Shown one piece after another: positions 41,861 to 50,013 of a stretch of DNA of 64,000 nt (position 1 is the stretch's first letter; every line of letters starts with the position of its first letter). Source of the DNA: CAVQXR01 sp963717955 (GTDB lineage: Bacteria; Actinomycetota; Thermoleophilia; Gaiellales; Gaiellaceae); assembly GCA_963717955.1 (NCBI GenBank), contig CAVQXR010000001.1, forward strand, positions 2,418,001-2,482,000. The letters are read 5' to 3'. A program made the translations under genes and the position numbers. Under the pieces are notes generated by a model. It was not told the DNA's origin. It saw only the letters and a program-made list of their open reading frames with translations, and searched no databases.

Positions 41861-42769
41861 ATGACGCGGATCCTCCTGCTTCTCCTCACGACGGCCTCGC
41901 TCTCTCTCACGCTGACCGCGTGCGGCGAGCGCCAGGAGCCCACAGGGGAGGTGGCGCCGAGCTATCCGGTCACCGCTCCGGGGGCGGCCGAGACGCCGCT
42001 GACCATCTCCGGGCTGCCCGAGCGGATCGTCGCCCTCAGCCGCGGATCGGCCGAGCTGCTCGACGCACTCGGCGTGAGCGGGCGTGTCGTCGGCGCTCCG
42101 GCCGGGGTCGTGCTGGCGGACGGGACGGATCCCGAGGACGTCGTCACGCCGACCGGCCGGATCGACGCCGAGGCGGTCGCCGCGCTGCAGCCCGACCTCA
42201 TCGTCGCGACCGCCGAGCAGGACGCGGTCGGGCGGGCCCAGGCGCAGGATCTCGCCGGCGCGCCTCTCTACCTCCAACCGTCCCGCACGGTCGACGACGT
42301 GCTGCGTGCGGTGGCCGAGCTCGGCGCGATCGTCGGGACGCCGGTCGAGGCCCGCCGGCTGAAGGTCGAGCTCCGCGACGACATCGCGGCGACCGAGTCG
42401 CGCCTCCGCGGAGTCGAGCCGGTCTCGGCCTTCGTCGACGCCGGGCTCTTCGTCACGCTCGGCAGCAGCGGCATCTTCGGCGATCTCCTCCGCCGGGCCC
42501 TGGGCGAGAACGTCGCCCCCGATCCGTCGGCGGGACCGATCTCGGCGGCCGCGCTCGCGGAGGCCGATCCCGACGTCTACCTCGTCACCTCCGACAGCCG
42601 GATCACGCTCGAGAGCCTTCGCAGGCGCGCGGAGACCAGCGGCCTGACCGCCGTCGAGGAGGGACGCTTCGCGGTGCTCCCGCTCGAGCTCGTCACCACG
42701 CCCGGCCCGGGAATTTCCGCCGCCTTGCAGGAGCTCGCGGTCGCGCTCCATCCCGATGCGTTCCGCTAG
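41861..42769 (+). CDS. Periplasmic-binding (BtuF/FepB-like) lipoprotein
   Basis: A 302-residue lipoprotein with signal peptide LLLLLTTASLSLTLTACGE; the lipobox LTAC places the lipidated Cys at residue 21. The rest is a type III substrate-binding fold (ERIVALSRGSAELLDALGVSGRVVG, ALQPDLIVAT, DDVLRAVAELGAIVGTPVEARRL, FVDAGLFVTLGSSGIFGDLL). Such proteins bind vitamin B12 or ferric siderophores for ABC import. No permease or ATPase gene adjoins, so the transporter lies elsewhere. The stop overlaps the next start by 14 nt. Confidence 0.82.
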   Translation: MTRILLLLLTTASLSLTLTACGERQEPTGEVAPSYPVTAPGAAETPLTISGLPERIVALSRGSAELLDALGVSGRVVGAPAGVVLADGTDPEDVVTPTGRIDAEAVAALQPDLIVATAEQDAVGRAQAQDLAGAPLYLQPSRTVDDVLRAVAELGAIVGTPVEARRLKVELRDDIAATESRLRGVEPVSAFVDAGLFVTLGSSGIFGDLLRRALGENVAPDPSAGPISAAALAEADPDVYLVTSDSRITLESLRRRAETSGLTAVEEGRFAVLPLELVTTPGPGISAALQELAVALHPDAFR

Positions 42770-43400
42770 CGGCATCGACGCGGTTACGGTCGACGCGTTC
42801 GGCACGCTCCTCGAGCTGGTCGACCCGGTGGAGGCGTTGCGCGCCGCCCTCGGCCGCAGGGGAGTCGAGCGGGGCGCAGACACGGTCAGGAGGGCCTTTC
42901 GCGCGGAGGTCGAGCACTACCGGCCTCGCTCCCTCGCGGGGCGGGACGCGGTGGGTCTGGCGGCGCTTCGCGAGGAGTGCGTCGGCGTCTTTCTGTCGGC
43001 GGTCGAGGCCGACCTGCCGCCCGCGAGCTTCGTCGACGCGTTCATCTCCTCGATCGACTTCGCGCCGGCCGATGGCGCCCTCCGAGCGCTCGAGCAGATC
43101 GCCGCCGCAGGCATCGCGCTCGGGTGCGTCGCCAACTGGGACATCGGACTCCACGACCACCTCCGCCGGGCAGGGATCGCCCAGCGCTTCCACACGGTGC
43201 TCCCGTCCGCCGAGGCAGGCTACGAGAAGCCCGACCCGCGGATCTTCGCGGTCGCGCTCGAGCGGCTCGCAGTGGAGCCCGGGCGGGCTGTCCACATCGG
43301 GGACGAGGAGGCCGATCGGCGAGGTGCCCTCCTCGCGGGGATGGGGTTCGAGCCGGTCCCGCTCGCATCGCTCCCGGCGAGGCTGGGGCTCGGGCGATGA
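42756..43400 (+). CDS. HAD-family hydrolase
   Basis: A 214-residue haloacid-dehalogenase-type hydrolase with motif I VTVDAFGTLLE near residue 10, motif II VANWD near 122, motif III lysine in AGYEKPDPRIF near 150, and motif IV HIGDEEADRRGA near 178. In motif I the second Asp of DxD is replaced (DAFGT), as in many dehalogenase-like members, so the reaction may be dehalogenation or phosphate hydrolysis. A helical cap lies between residues ~20 and 95. It overlaps the lipoprotein gene upstream and the CPBP gene downstream (ATGA). Confidence 0.85.
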   Translation: MRSASGIDAVTVDAFGTLLELVDPVEALRAALGRRGVERGADTVRRAFRAEVEHYRPRSLAGRDAVGLAALREECVGVFLSAVEADLPPASFVDAFISSIDFAPADGALRALEQIAAAGIALGCVANWDIGLHDHLRRAGIAQRFHTVLPSAEAGYEKPDPRIFAVALERLAVEPGRAVHIGDEEADRRGALLAGMGFEPVPLASLPARLGLGR

Positions 43401-44092
43401 CGGTCGAGACGCCGATGGGAACCGCGCGCGAGGAGCGGCGGCGGATGGGTATCGCGCTCGGGATCTGGCTCGGGCTCTCGCTGCTCTTGATCGTGGTCTC
43501 GTTCCTGCCCGCCTCCGAGCGCGACCCCGACGAGCTCGATGCGATCTACCGGTACTCGACCGTCCTCGGAGGTCTCGTGCAGTCGGCGTTCCTGATCGCG
43601 GTCGCCCTCGGCACGGGTGGGCTGCTGCCCGGCCGGAGCAGAGATCTCGGCTTCGCGCCGTTCCGCGGCCGCGACGTCGCGCACGCATTCGGGGTGGTCG
43701 TCGTCGCGATCGTGGTCGCGCTGGCGCTCGAACCGGTGCTCGAGGCCGGCGAGAAGCAGGGCCTCGCTCCCGACGAGTGGCGGTCGGATCTCATCGTCCC
43801 GTTCGTGCTCAACGTCGTCCTGTTCGCCGTCATCGGCCCGTTCACCGAGGAGCTGTTCTGGCGAGGGCTCGGCGGGGCGGTCCTGCGCCGGTACGGAATC
43901 CCGATCGCCGTCGTCGGCACCACGCTCATGTGGGGGCTCGTCCACGGCCTGCTCGAGGCGCTGCCGACGCTCGCCGTCCTCGGCGCCGGGTTCGCCTGGA
44001 TTCGCCTGCGGTCCGGGAGCATCTGGCCGACCTTCATCGCCCACGGCACGTACAACGCGATCGCGATCGCGTTCTCCGTCGCCCTGAACTGA
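43397..44092 (+). CDS. CPBP family intramembrane protease-like protein
   Basis: A 231-residue polytopic protein of the CPBP (CAAX protease/bacteriocin-processing, ABI) family. Motif 1 FTEELFWRGLGGAV (EExxxR) lies near residue 148 and motif 2 LMWGLVHGLLEALP near 178, with a late NAIAIAF-type helix. These Glu/His positions make the intramembrane metalloprotease site. Its substrate is unknown. The ATG overlaps the HAD stop, so the lipoprotein, HAD and CPBP genes form one transcript. Confidence 0.85.
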   Translation: MTVETPMGTAREERRRMGIALGIWLGLSLLLIVVSFLPASERDPDELDAIYRYSTVLGGLVQSAFLIAVALGTGGLLPGRSRDLGFAPFRGRDVAHAFGVVVVAIVVALALEPVLEAGEKQGLAPDEWRSDLIVPFVLNVVLFAVIGPFTEELFWRGLGGAVLRRYGIPIAVVGTTLMWGLVHGLLEALPTLAVLGAGFAWIRLRSGSIWPTFIAHGTYNAIAIAFSVALN

Positions 44093-44110
44093 CCGGCACG
44101 GGCCTCGGGC

Positions 44111-44116
44111 TATGCT
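44111..44116 (+). promoter_or_regulatory. TAnnnT -10 element (TATGCT)
   Basis: TATGCT ends 9 nt before the ATG at 44126 of the chorismate mutase gene, with no ribosome-binding site between. Confidence 0.45.
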
Positions 44117-44125
44117 TCTGGCCGC

Positions 44126-44422
44126 ATGACCGCCGACGCAGGCCAGGATCCGGTTGTCCGCAGGTTCCGCGACGAGATCACGGAGGCCGACAACGCCATC
44201 CTGGAGGCGGTCAACCGCCGGGTCGGGCTCGTCCGGAGCCTCCACCGCCACAAGGCGGCGCATGGGCACCCGCTGGTCGACTCCTCGCGCGAGCAGGAGC
44301 TTCTCGCGGAGCTCGCGCGCCGGAATTCCGGGCCGATGTCGGCGGAGGCCCTCGAGCGGCTGTTCCGGACCGTGATCGACATCTCCAAGCGCGAAGCCGC
44401 CAAGGCCGGCGGCGGATCGTGA
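44126..44422 (+). CDS. Chorismate mutase type II (AroQ fold)
   Basis: A 98-residue all-helical protein matching monofunctional AroQ chorismate mutase, which converts chorismate to prephenate for Phe/Tyr synthesis. VRRFRDEITEADNAILEAVNRRVGLVRSLHRHKA (residues ~11-44) has the conserved Arg and Lys pattern of helix 1, and SREQELLAELARRN with LERLFRTVIDISKREA forms the remaining helices. Length fits. No fused dehydratase or dehydrogenase. It ends facing the DUF151 gene. Confidence 0.85.
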   Translation: MTADAGQDPVVRRFRDEITEADNAILEAVNRRVGLVRSLHRHKAAHGHPLVDSSREQELLAELARRNSGPMSAEALERLFRTVIDISKREAAKAGGGS

Positions 44423-44437
44423 CGACGCCGGCGGAGG

Positions 44438-44926
44438 CTAGGAGCCGGCGGCGAAATCCTCGGGGCTCACGTCCTCGAGGAACTTCTTGAACTCGTCGAC
44501 GATCTCGTCCTCGTTCACGTCCTCGTGCTCGAACTCGATCGCGCTCTCCTCGATCACCGCGTCGGCGGCAAAGATCGGAGCTCCCGAGCGGACGGCGAGC
44601 GCGATCGCATCGCTCGGCCGCGAGTCGATCTGCAACTCGGTGCCGTTGATCTGCAGCGTGATCTCGGCGAAGAACGTGTTGTCGCGCAGCTCGGTGACGG
44701 CGATCTGCGCCACCTTCGCGCGGAGGTGGCCGAGGATCTCGGTGAGCAGGTCGTGCGTCATCGGCCGAGGGGTGTCCGCCCCCTGCAGCTTCATCAGGAT
44801 CGCCGCCGCTTCGGGATGACCGATCCAGATGGGCAGGAACTTGTTCCCCTCGGCCGTCTTGAGAAGGACGATCGGCTGCTTGCCGACCATGTCGAAGCTC
44901 ACTCCGTAGACGACCATCTCCTGCAT
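44438..44926 (-). CDS. DUF151 bifunctional nuclease family protein
   Basis: A 162-residue protein of the DUF151 (bifunctional nuclease) family. MVVYGVSFDMVGKQPIVLLK at the start, LPIWIGHPEAAAILMKLQG near residue 40, and LQIDSRPSDAIALAVRSGAPIFA near 105 are its signature. Its last ~35 residues are strongly acidic (EFEHEDVNEDEIVDEF). Nuclease activity was reported for a plant homologue; the bacterial role is unclear. ATG at 44926 is preferred over an upstream ATG because the family starts here. Confidence 0.85.
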   Translation of the reverse strand: MQEMVVYGVSFDMVGKQPIVLLKTAEGNKFLPIWIGHPEAAAILMKLQGADTPRPMTHDLLTEILGHLRAKVAQIAVTELRDNTFFAEITLQINGTELQIDSRPSDAIALAVRSGAPIFAADAVIEESAIEFEHEDVNEDEIVDEFKKFLEDVSPEDFAAGS

Positions 44927-45021
44927 GGGCAAGCCCAGGGCATGGTAGCAGCGGCCTGCGGCAGGCCCGGCTGACACGACCCCGCGAGAGCCGGCCGCGC
45001 GGGCTTCGCGCCGGCCGCGAA

Positions 45022-45085
<64 letters not shown>

Positions 45086-45095
<10 letters not shown>

Positions 45096-46006
45096 GCGGA
45101 GGCCGCATCATAGCCACTCCCCTGCAGCAACCTGCCGTCATCCGGCGGGGCCGCAGCACCGGCGAGCGCTTCGGCGATCTCGGCGAGCTCGGTCTCGTCG
45201 CCGAAGAGCACCTCGAGCTTCTCCGCGGTAGCCCGGACGCGGGCGCCGGTCAACCGTGCCAGCGCCGAACGGGCCTGCTCGAGCAGCACGGGGTCGGCGG
45301 GCGGGCGGGCGGATCGGCGGGGCCGCGTCCTCGCCCCCGCCCAGCGGGCCGCGCGCTCGGCGGCCCTGACCGACATCCCCTGCTTTACGATCTGCCGCGC
45401 GAGCCGGCGGCGGTCGTCGTGGTCGGGAATCGACAGGAGCGCGCGCGCGTGCCCCTCGGTCAACTGGCCGCGGTCGACCAGTGAGAGGACGTCGTCGGGC
45501 AGCTCGAGCAGCCGTACCCTGTTGGAGACCGCGGGCTTGGAGCGGCCGACGTGCTCGGCCACCTCGCCGAGGGAGAGTGCGAACTCGTCCATGAGCGATG
45601 CGTACGCCCGGGCCTCCTCCACCGGCGAGAGATCCTCCCGCGCGACGTTCTCGACGAGGGCGAGCAGCAGCGCGTCGCGATCCTCCGCCTCGCGCACGAG
45701 CGCGGGGATCGTCGCCAGGCCGGCGGCCCGGGCTGCCCTCCACCGCCGCTCACCGGCAATCAGCTCGTAGCCGCCGTTGCCGGCCGGCCGCACGATCACG
45801 GGCTGTACGAGCCCCTGCACGCGAATCGACTCCGCGAGCTCCGATACTCCCTCGGAGTCGAAGCGCCGGCGCGGCTGGTGGCGGTTCGGCCGGATCGCGC
45901 CGACCGGCAGCTGGGCGAGCTCGTTTGCGGTCCCGGCCGAGCCGACCAGCATCTCGAGGCCGCGGCCGAGGCCGCGGCGCGGCGCCGCTCCGGGGTCCGT
46001 GCTCAC
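45086..46006 (-). CDS. parB: Chromosome partitioning protein ParB
   Basis: A 306-residue ParB. The N-terminal CTPase-type domain shows RPNRHQPRRRFDSEGVSELAESI near residue 35 and the GERRWRAARAAG box near 80. The central helix-turn-helix (EVAEHVGRSKPAVSNRVRLLELP, residues ~145-167) reads parS. The C-terminal dimerisation part holds EKLEVLFGDETELAEIAEAL. It loads the origin region for segregation with ParA. GTG at 46006 overlaps the parA stop (GTGA). Its TAG stop (45088-45086) lies inside the tRNA-Ile gene. Confidence 0.93.
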
Positions 46007-46770
46007 CGGTCCACGAGCTCGGCCGCCGCCCGGTAGTAGGCGTCGGCCCCGGCACAAGCGGGATCGTACGCGGTGATCGGCAGCCCGTGGCTCGGCGCCT
46101 CGGCCAGGCGGACGTTGCGCGGGATGGAGGACTCGAACACCAGCTCCCCGAAGGCCCGCCGGATCTCCGCGGCAACCTCGGGGCCGAGGCGGGTTCGCGT
46201 GTCGACCATCGTGAGCAGCATTCCGGCGATCGTCAGCCGCGGGTTCAGGCGAGCCCGGACGAGCTCGATCGAGTGGAGCAGCTGGGCGAGCCCCTCGATC
46301 GCGTAGTACTCACACTGCACGGGAACGAGGACGCGGTCGCACGCGGCGAGCGCGTTCACCGTGAGCGGCCCGAGCGACGGGGGACAGTCGACGAACACGA
46401 ACGAGTACTCCTCCGTCGCGCCCCGCAGCGACCGGCGGAGGTAGGTCTCACCGTCGTCGCGGCGGGCGAGCTCGACGACGGCGCCGGCGAGCTCGGGACG
46501 GGACGGGACGAGCCAGAGGTTCGGGAAGGCCGTCTCGCATGTGACCTCGTCGAGCGGGGCGCCGTCGAGGAGCTCGTACGACGATCGCTCTCCGGAGCTC
46601 GCCGCACGAGGCGACGCACCGAGCCCCGACGAAGCGTTCGCCTGTGGATCGAGGTCGATGAGGAGCGTTCGCTCGCCCGCCTCCGCGAGGCACGCGGCAA
46701 GGTTCAGCGCGGTCGTCGTCTTGCCGACGCCGCCCTTCTGGTTGGCTATCGCGTAGACGCCTCCGGTCAC
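46003..46770 (-). CDS. parA: Chromosome partitioning ATPase ParA
   Basis: A 255-residue Walker-type ParA/Soj. The deviant Walker A KGGVGKTTTALNLA is near residue 12, LLIDLDPQANASSGLG near 38, FVFVDCPPSLGPLTVNAL near 125, and PVQCEYYAIEGLAQLL near 155. It drives ParB-parS separation by ATP-dependent DNA binding. The GTG start at 46770 is supported by a TACACT element 7 nt upstream, indicating that parAB can be transcribed apart from rsmG. Confidence 0.94.
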   Translation of the reverse strand: MTGGVYAIANQKGGVGKTTTALNLAACLAEAGERTLLIDLDPQANASSGLGASPRAASSGERSSYELLDGAPLDEVTCETAFPNLWLVPSRPELAGAVVELARRDDGETYLRRSLRGATEEYSFVFVDCPPSLGPLTVNALAACDRVLVPVQCEYYAIEGLAQLLHSIELVRARLNPRLTIAGMLLTMVDTRTRLGPEVAAEIRRAFGELVFESSIPRNVRLAEAPSHGLPITAYDPACAGADAYYRAAAELVDR

Positions 46771-46777
46771 CCGATCG

Positions 46778-46783
46778 AGTGTA
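46778..46783 (-). promoter_or_regulatory. TAnnnT -10 element (TACACT) for parA
   Basis: TACACT on the minus strand lies 7 nt before the parA GTG at 46770, without a Shine-Dalgarno motif. Confidence 0.45.
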
Positions 46784-46814
46784 GACGCGGGGTCGGAACG
46801 CGCCGCCTGCGGGC

Positions 46815-47615
46815 TCAGGAAACGGGGCCGCCGAGCGGTCGTTTCCGCGCGATGCCGGCACGCCGCGGGAACCGCGGCGGTGTCGGGTGAACCTTGCGGA
46901 ACACCAGCAGGTGCTGGGCGGCCGTGCCCGGCACCGGTCGGAGCTCGGGCCCTTCCGCGCCGAGCGCCGCGGCCACCTCCGCAAGGCGCGGCGCCGGGCG
47001 GGCCGCAAAGAGGACCGCGATGCCGCCGGGGCGAACGAGCGGCAGGCACCACTCGGCCGCGACGGGCTGCGGGGCGAGCGCGCGGGCGAGGGCGACCGCA
47101 TAGGCGTCGCGCCCCTGGCCCCGGCCCCAGTCCTCCGCCCGGGCGCAGATCACTCGCACGTTCGAGAACGGCGCAGCCGCCTCCTCGAGGAAGTCGCACT
47201 TGCGCCGGGATGCCTCGAGGAGGTCGAGGCGCAGGTCCGGCCGCGCGGCCGCGAGCGCGATGCCCGGCGATCCGCCTCCGGACCCGACGTCCACGACGGG
47301 ACCGTCCTCGAGCAACGGCAGGGCGTCGAGCGCGTCCACGACGTGTAGCTGCCACGCGGCCTCGACATCCCGGATCGCCGTGAGCCCCGGAGTGGCGACG
47401 AGGGCTTCCACCCATTGCTCGAGGGCACGCAACGACCCGGGCGGAGCCTGGGCCAGCCGTGCCGCATCATCACGCAACGACCCGGGCGGAGCCTGGGCCA
47501 GCCGTGCCGCATCATCACCCGACGACCCGGGCGGAGCCTGGGCCAGCCGTGCCGCATCATCACCCGACGACCCGGGCGGAGCCTCCCCCGGCCGAGCCGC
47601 GCGGGGGTGGCTCAC
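46815..47615 (-). CDS. rsmG: 16S rRNA (guanine-527-N7) methyltransferase RsmG with repeat-bearing N-terminus
   Basis: A 266-residue protein. Residues ~65-240 are RsmG: VVDVGSGGGSPGIALAAARPDLRLDLLEASRRKCDFLEEAA is the SAM site, and VICARAEDWG and YAVALARALAPQPVAAEWCLPLVRPGG follow. Residues ~12-60 are a 15-residue unit rich in Asp, Ala and Pro repeated about 3.4 times (DDAARLAQAPPGS), encoded by a 45-bp tandem repeat and not part of the normal family. GTG at 47615 overlaps the jag stop. An internal start after the repeat would give a normal-length RsmG. Confidence 0.9.
   Translation of the reverse strand: MSHPRAARPGEAPPGSSGDDAARLAQAPPGSSGDDAARLAQAPPGSLRDDAARLAQAPPGSLRALEQWVEALVATPGLTAIRDVEAAWQLHVVDALDALPLLEDGPVVDVGSGGGSPGIALAAARPDLRLDLLEASRRKCDFLEEAAAPFSNVRVICARAEDWGRGQGRDAYAVALARALAPQPVAAEWCLPLVRPGGIAVLFAARPAPRLAEVAAALGAEGPELRPVPGTAAQHLLVFRKVHPTPPRFPRRAGIARKRPLGGPVS
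47432..47584. repeat. 45-bp direct tandem repeat, 3.4 copies, inside rsmG
   Basis: Copies begin at 47432, 47477 and 47522, with a partial 18-bp copy at 47567. Each unit starts ACGACCCGGGCGGAGCC; copies differ by one or two bases. The unit is a multiple of three, so the rsmG frame stays open. Confidence 0.9.
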
Positions 47616-48355
47616 GAGGCGGGTCTGACGACGACGCAGCGATGGGGGTCCGCGCCCTCGCTGGACGTCGTCACGTCGCCGCGGTCCTGCAGGCGCAGGT
47701 GCACGATCTTCCGCTCCGCCGCGACCATCGGATCGAGCTCCACGGCCGAGCCTGAAGCGGTTGCCCGTTCTGCCGCCCTGTCCGCCTGCGCCTCGACCGT
47801 CGCCCGCCGGCGGTCCCGGTAGCCAGCCGCGTCGACGCCGACGTCGAGCTGCGACCCCTCGCTCACCCGGCGTACTGCCGACGCCGCGAGGTGCTGGATG
47901 GCGTCGATCGTCTGGCCACGCTTGCCGATCACGAGGCCGAGCTCGCGGCCGTGGAAGACGCCGGTGAGCGTGGCGCCGTCCTCCTGGACGGAGACGGACG
48001 CGTCGAGCCCGAGGGCGTCGCGGATGTGCTCGAGAACGTCCTTCAGGCGCTCGGCGGGCCCAGACAACGGGTCGGACGGGTGCGCGGCAGGGCGCGGGCC
48101 GGTCGCGGGAGCCTCCGCGGTAGGCGAGACGGGGCCGGTCAGCCTGGCGAGGACGCGGGCCGGCACGAAGCCGACCCCCAGCAGGCCGCGCTCGCCCTCG
48201 GAGACGACGACGAACTCCACCCGGGCCTTGTCGAGCCCTGGGTAGCGCTGCTCGAGCTGGCGCAGCGCCGCCCACTTCGCCTCGCCGACGGTCTCGCCCG
48301 AGGCCTCGGTCTCCGCGTCGGGAGGCGTCTCGCTCTGGGGGGTGTCGTCGCTCAT
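47612..48355 (-). CDS. jag: Jag/KhpB-family RNA-binding protein
   Basis: A 247-residue protein with the Jag order: Jag_N domain (residues ~23-65, AKWAALRQLEQRYPGLDKARVEFVV, GLLGVGFVPARV), a KH-type domain with ELGLVIGKRGQTIDAIQHLA near 140, and an R3H domain with YRDRRRATVEAQADRAAERA then ERKIVHLRLQDRGDVTTSSEG near 215. Homologues bind RNA and affect cell elongation and division. It lies between yidC and rsmG, with ATGA and GTGA overlaps at its two ends. Confidence 0.92.
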   Translation of the reverse strand: MSDDTPQSETPPDAETEASGETVGEAKWAALRQLEQRYPGLDKARVEFVVVSEGERGLLGVGFVPARVLARLTGPVSPTAEAPATGPRPAAHPSDPLSGPAERLKDVLEHIRDALGLDASVSVQEDGATLTGVFHGRELGLVIGKRGQTIDAIQHLAASAVRRVSEGSQLDVGVDAAGYRDRRRATVEAQADRAAERATASGSAVELDPMVAAERKIVHLRLQDRGDVTTSSEGADPHRCVVVRPAS

Positions 48356-49227
48356 CGCCGGCGGGTCTGCGGGCCTCGCTTCTTGCGCCGCCTGACCGGC
48401 CGCGGAGCGGGGGCCGAGCCGCTTCCGGACGCCGGCTCGGTCTTGACCGCCGGCTTCGGCTTCGCTCCCGACGCCTTCTGCTGGACCACCGCGGGCACGG
48501 GCGCGGACTTGCCGGGCGCCCTGCTCGTGCGCTTCGGGAGCTCGAGCAGCGGGCGCGGGAATGCGCGCCGCGTGACGACGCCCTGGCCGATCGTCCAGAA
48601 GTTCGTGGTCATCCAGTAGATGAGCAGGCCGACCGGAAAGTTGATCACGACCGGAATGAACACGACCGGGAGCACGAGCATGATGATCCGCTGTGTCCTC
48701 GACTGCAGCGTGGTCGTCGAGAGCCACATCGACAGGAGCTGGGTCACCCCGTAGATGACGAGGAGAATCCAGCCCTCGGCGGAATCGTTGATCGGCGCGG
48801 TGATGTCCTCGACGAACCCGTTGAGGAAGCTCAGGTCGGACTCCGGGTAGCTCGGGTAGACCTCCTTGTTGAAGTCCCGGAGCACGTAGAAGAGCGAGAT
48901 GAAGATCGGGATCTGCGGCAGGATCGGCAGGCACGAGGCGGCGGGGTTGACCTTATGCTCCCGGTAGAACTTCATCACCTCTTCGTTCAGGCGCTGCTTG
49001 TCGCCCTTGTACTTCTCCTGGAGGGCTTTCAGCTGCGGTGCGAAGATCGCAAGTCGCTGCATGGAGCGGATCTGCTGCACCGTCAGCGGCAGGATCGCCA
49101 GTCGCACCATGGTCGTGACGGCGACGATCGCCCAGGCCCACGTCAGGCCGAGCGACGTGTGGAGCCAGGTGAGGATCTCCGTGAGGACGTTCTCGATCGG
49201 GGAGAGGATCCCCGCGAGGACGATCAC
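48352..49227 (-). CDS. yidC: Membrane protein insertase YidC
   Basis: A 291-residue YidC/Oxa1/SpoIIIJ-type insertase. Hydrophobic segments near residues 30-50, 95-115, 150-170 and 185-210 form the core. TMVRLAILPLTVQQIRSMQRL near residue 40 holds the hydrophilic-groove arginine, and NPAASCLPILPQIPIFISLFYVLR follows a coiled hairpin (LKALQEKYKGDKQRLNEEVMKFYREH). The C-terminal ~70 residues are a basic, Pro/Ala/Lys-rich tail ending RRRKKRGPQTRRR, suited to ribosome contact. The GTG start overlaps the yidD stop. Confidence 0.95.
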   Translation of the reverse strand: MIVLAGILSPIENVLTEILTWLHTSLGLTWAWAIVAVTTMVRLAILPLTVQQIRSMQRLAIFAPQLKALQEKYKGDKQRLNEEVMKFYREHKVNPAASCLPILPQIPIFISLFYVLRDFNKEVYPSYPESDLSFLNGFVEDITAPINDSAEGWILLVIYGVTQLLSMWLSTTTLQSRTQRIIMLVLPVVFIPVVINFPVGLLIYWMTTNFWTIGQGVVTRRAFPRPLLELPKRTSRAPGKSAPVPAVVQQKASGAKPKPAVKTEPASGSGSAPAPRPVRRRKKRGPQTRRR

Positions 49228-49481
49228 GCGTGCTTCCTCGCCGCCCGCCGGACGACCGGGAAGATGCGCTGATCATGCGCCTGATCGACGCCTCCGTGGC
49301 TGAGCGGGTTACAGCGCAGGAGGCGCCAGCCGGTGAGGATCGACCCCCGCAGGAGGCCGAACTCCGCGACGGCGTCGAGCGCATACTGGGAGCACGACGG
49401 GTGGTACTTGCAACGGCCGCCCGTGTACAGGCCCAGCGTGTACCGGTACAGGTGGATCGCGGCGAGCCCGAGGTACTTCAC
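49224..49481 (-). CDS. yidD: Membrane protein insertion efficiency factor YidD
   Basis: An 85-residue YidD. YLGLAAIHLYRYTLGLYTGGRCKYHPSCSQYALDAVAEFGLLRGSILTGWRLLRCNPLSHGGVD contains the three conserved cysteines and the RCNP motif. It is a peripheral membrane protein that helps YidC. GTG at 49481 overlaps the rnpA stop, and the stop overlaps the yidC start (both GTGA). Confidence 0.93.
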   Translation of the reverse strand: MKYLGLAAIHLYRYTLGLYTGGRCKYHPSCSQYALDAVAEFGLLRGSILTGWRLLRCNPLSHGGVDQAHDQRIFPVVRRAARKHA

Positions 49482-49852
49482 CGAGTTGCGCCTTCGAGGG
49501 CCTTGGCCTGGCCGAAGATCTCGCGGACGCAGTCGAGCAGCCAATCGAAGCCGCGGGCCTCCGCCGCTTCCGCAAGCCCCGGACGCCCGATCAGCACGTA
49601 GTCGCGGCCCGGCTCGATCTCCGGCGCGAGACGGTCGAACGCCTCGCGCAGACGGCGTTTCAGAAGGTTCCGCTCCACCGCCCCGCCGACCTTCCGCGAG
49701 ACCGCGAGACCGAGCCGGGGGTCATCTCCGGCCCCCGCCTCCGGCGGCCGTGGAAAGCTGTAGAGGACGAGGTATCGGCTCGACACGGAGCGGCCGTGAC
49801 GGTACACGGCAGCGAAGTCCCCGGAGCGGGAAAGGCGGCTTCGGCGCTTCAT
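49478..49852 (-). CDS. rnpA: Ribonuclease P protein component
   Basis: A 124-residue basic protein, the protein subunit of RNase P that matures tRNA 5' ends with the RNA subunit (not in the window). RSRLSRSGDFAAVYRHGRS at the start and the RNR-type motif GLAVSRKVGGAVERNLLKRRLREAF (residues ~50-74) are diagnostic. The ATG at 49852 is chosen over an upstream extension. It sits between rpmH and yidD as in most bacteria. Confidence 0.94.
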   Translation of the reverse strand: MKRRSRLSRSGDFAAVYRHGRSVSSRYLVLYSFPRPPEAGAGDDPRLGLAVSRKVGGAVERNLLKRRLREAFDRLAPEIEPGRDYVLIGRPGLAEAAEARGFDWLLDCVREIFGQAKALEGATR

Positions 49853-49878
49853 CGAGGGCCCGACTCCAGGGCCGCGCG

Positions 49879-50013
49879 CTAGGCGGAGAGCCGCTTCCGG
49901 CCCCGCGCCCGGCGGCGTTTCAGGATCGCACGGCCGGCGCGCGTCGACATCCGGGCTCGGAACCCGTGCTTGCGCTGACGACGGCGGACATTCGGCTGGT
50001 AGGTGCGTTTCAT
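49879..50013 (-). CDS. rpmH: 50S ribosomal protein L34
   Basis: A 44-residue very basic protein starting MKRTYQPNVRRRQRKHGFRA and ending RRRARGRKRLSA, the complete L34 of the large ribosomal subunit. A GAGGAG ribosome-binding site lies 5-6 nt before the ATG at 50013. TATACT on the minus strand (50059-50054) is a good -10 candidate. It is the first gene leftward from the origin region. Confidence 0.97.
   Translation of the reverse strand: MKRTYQPNVRRRQRKHGFRARMSTRAGRAILKRRRARGRKRLSA

Noticed and set aside
39623..42883. Open frame of ~1,086 codons on the minus strand spanning the PBP, DUF2203 and lipoprotein loci
   Set aside because: Arg/Gly/Pro-rich translation without motifs; it is a shadow of real genes in GC-rich DNA where stops are rare.
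47432..47584. Short direct repeats considered as a CRISPR array
   Set aside because: Units are contiguous with no spacers and lie in frame inside rsmG; no cas genes are present.
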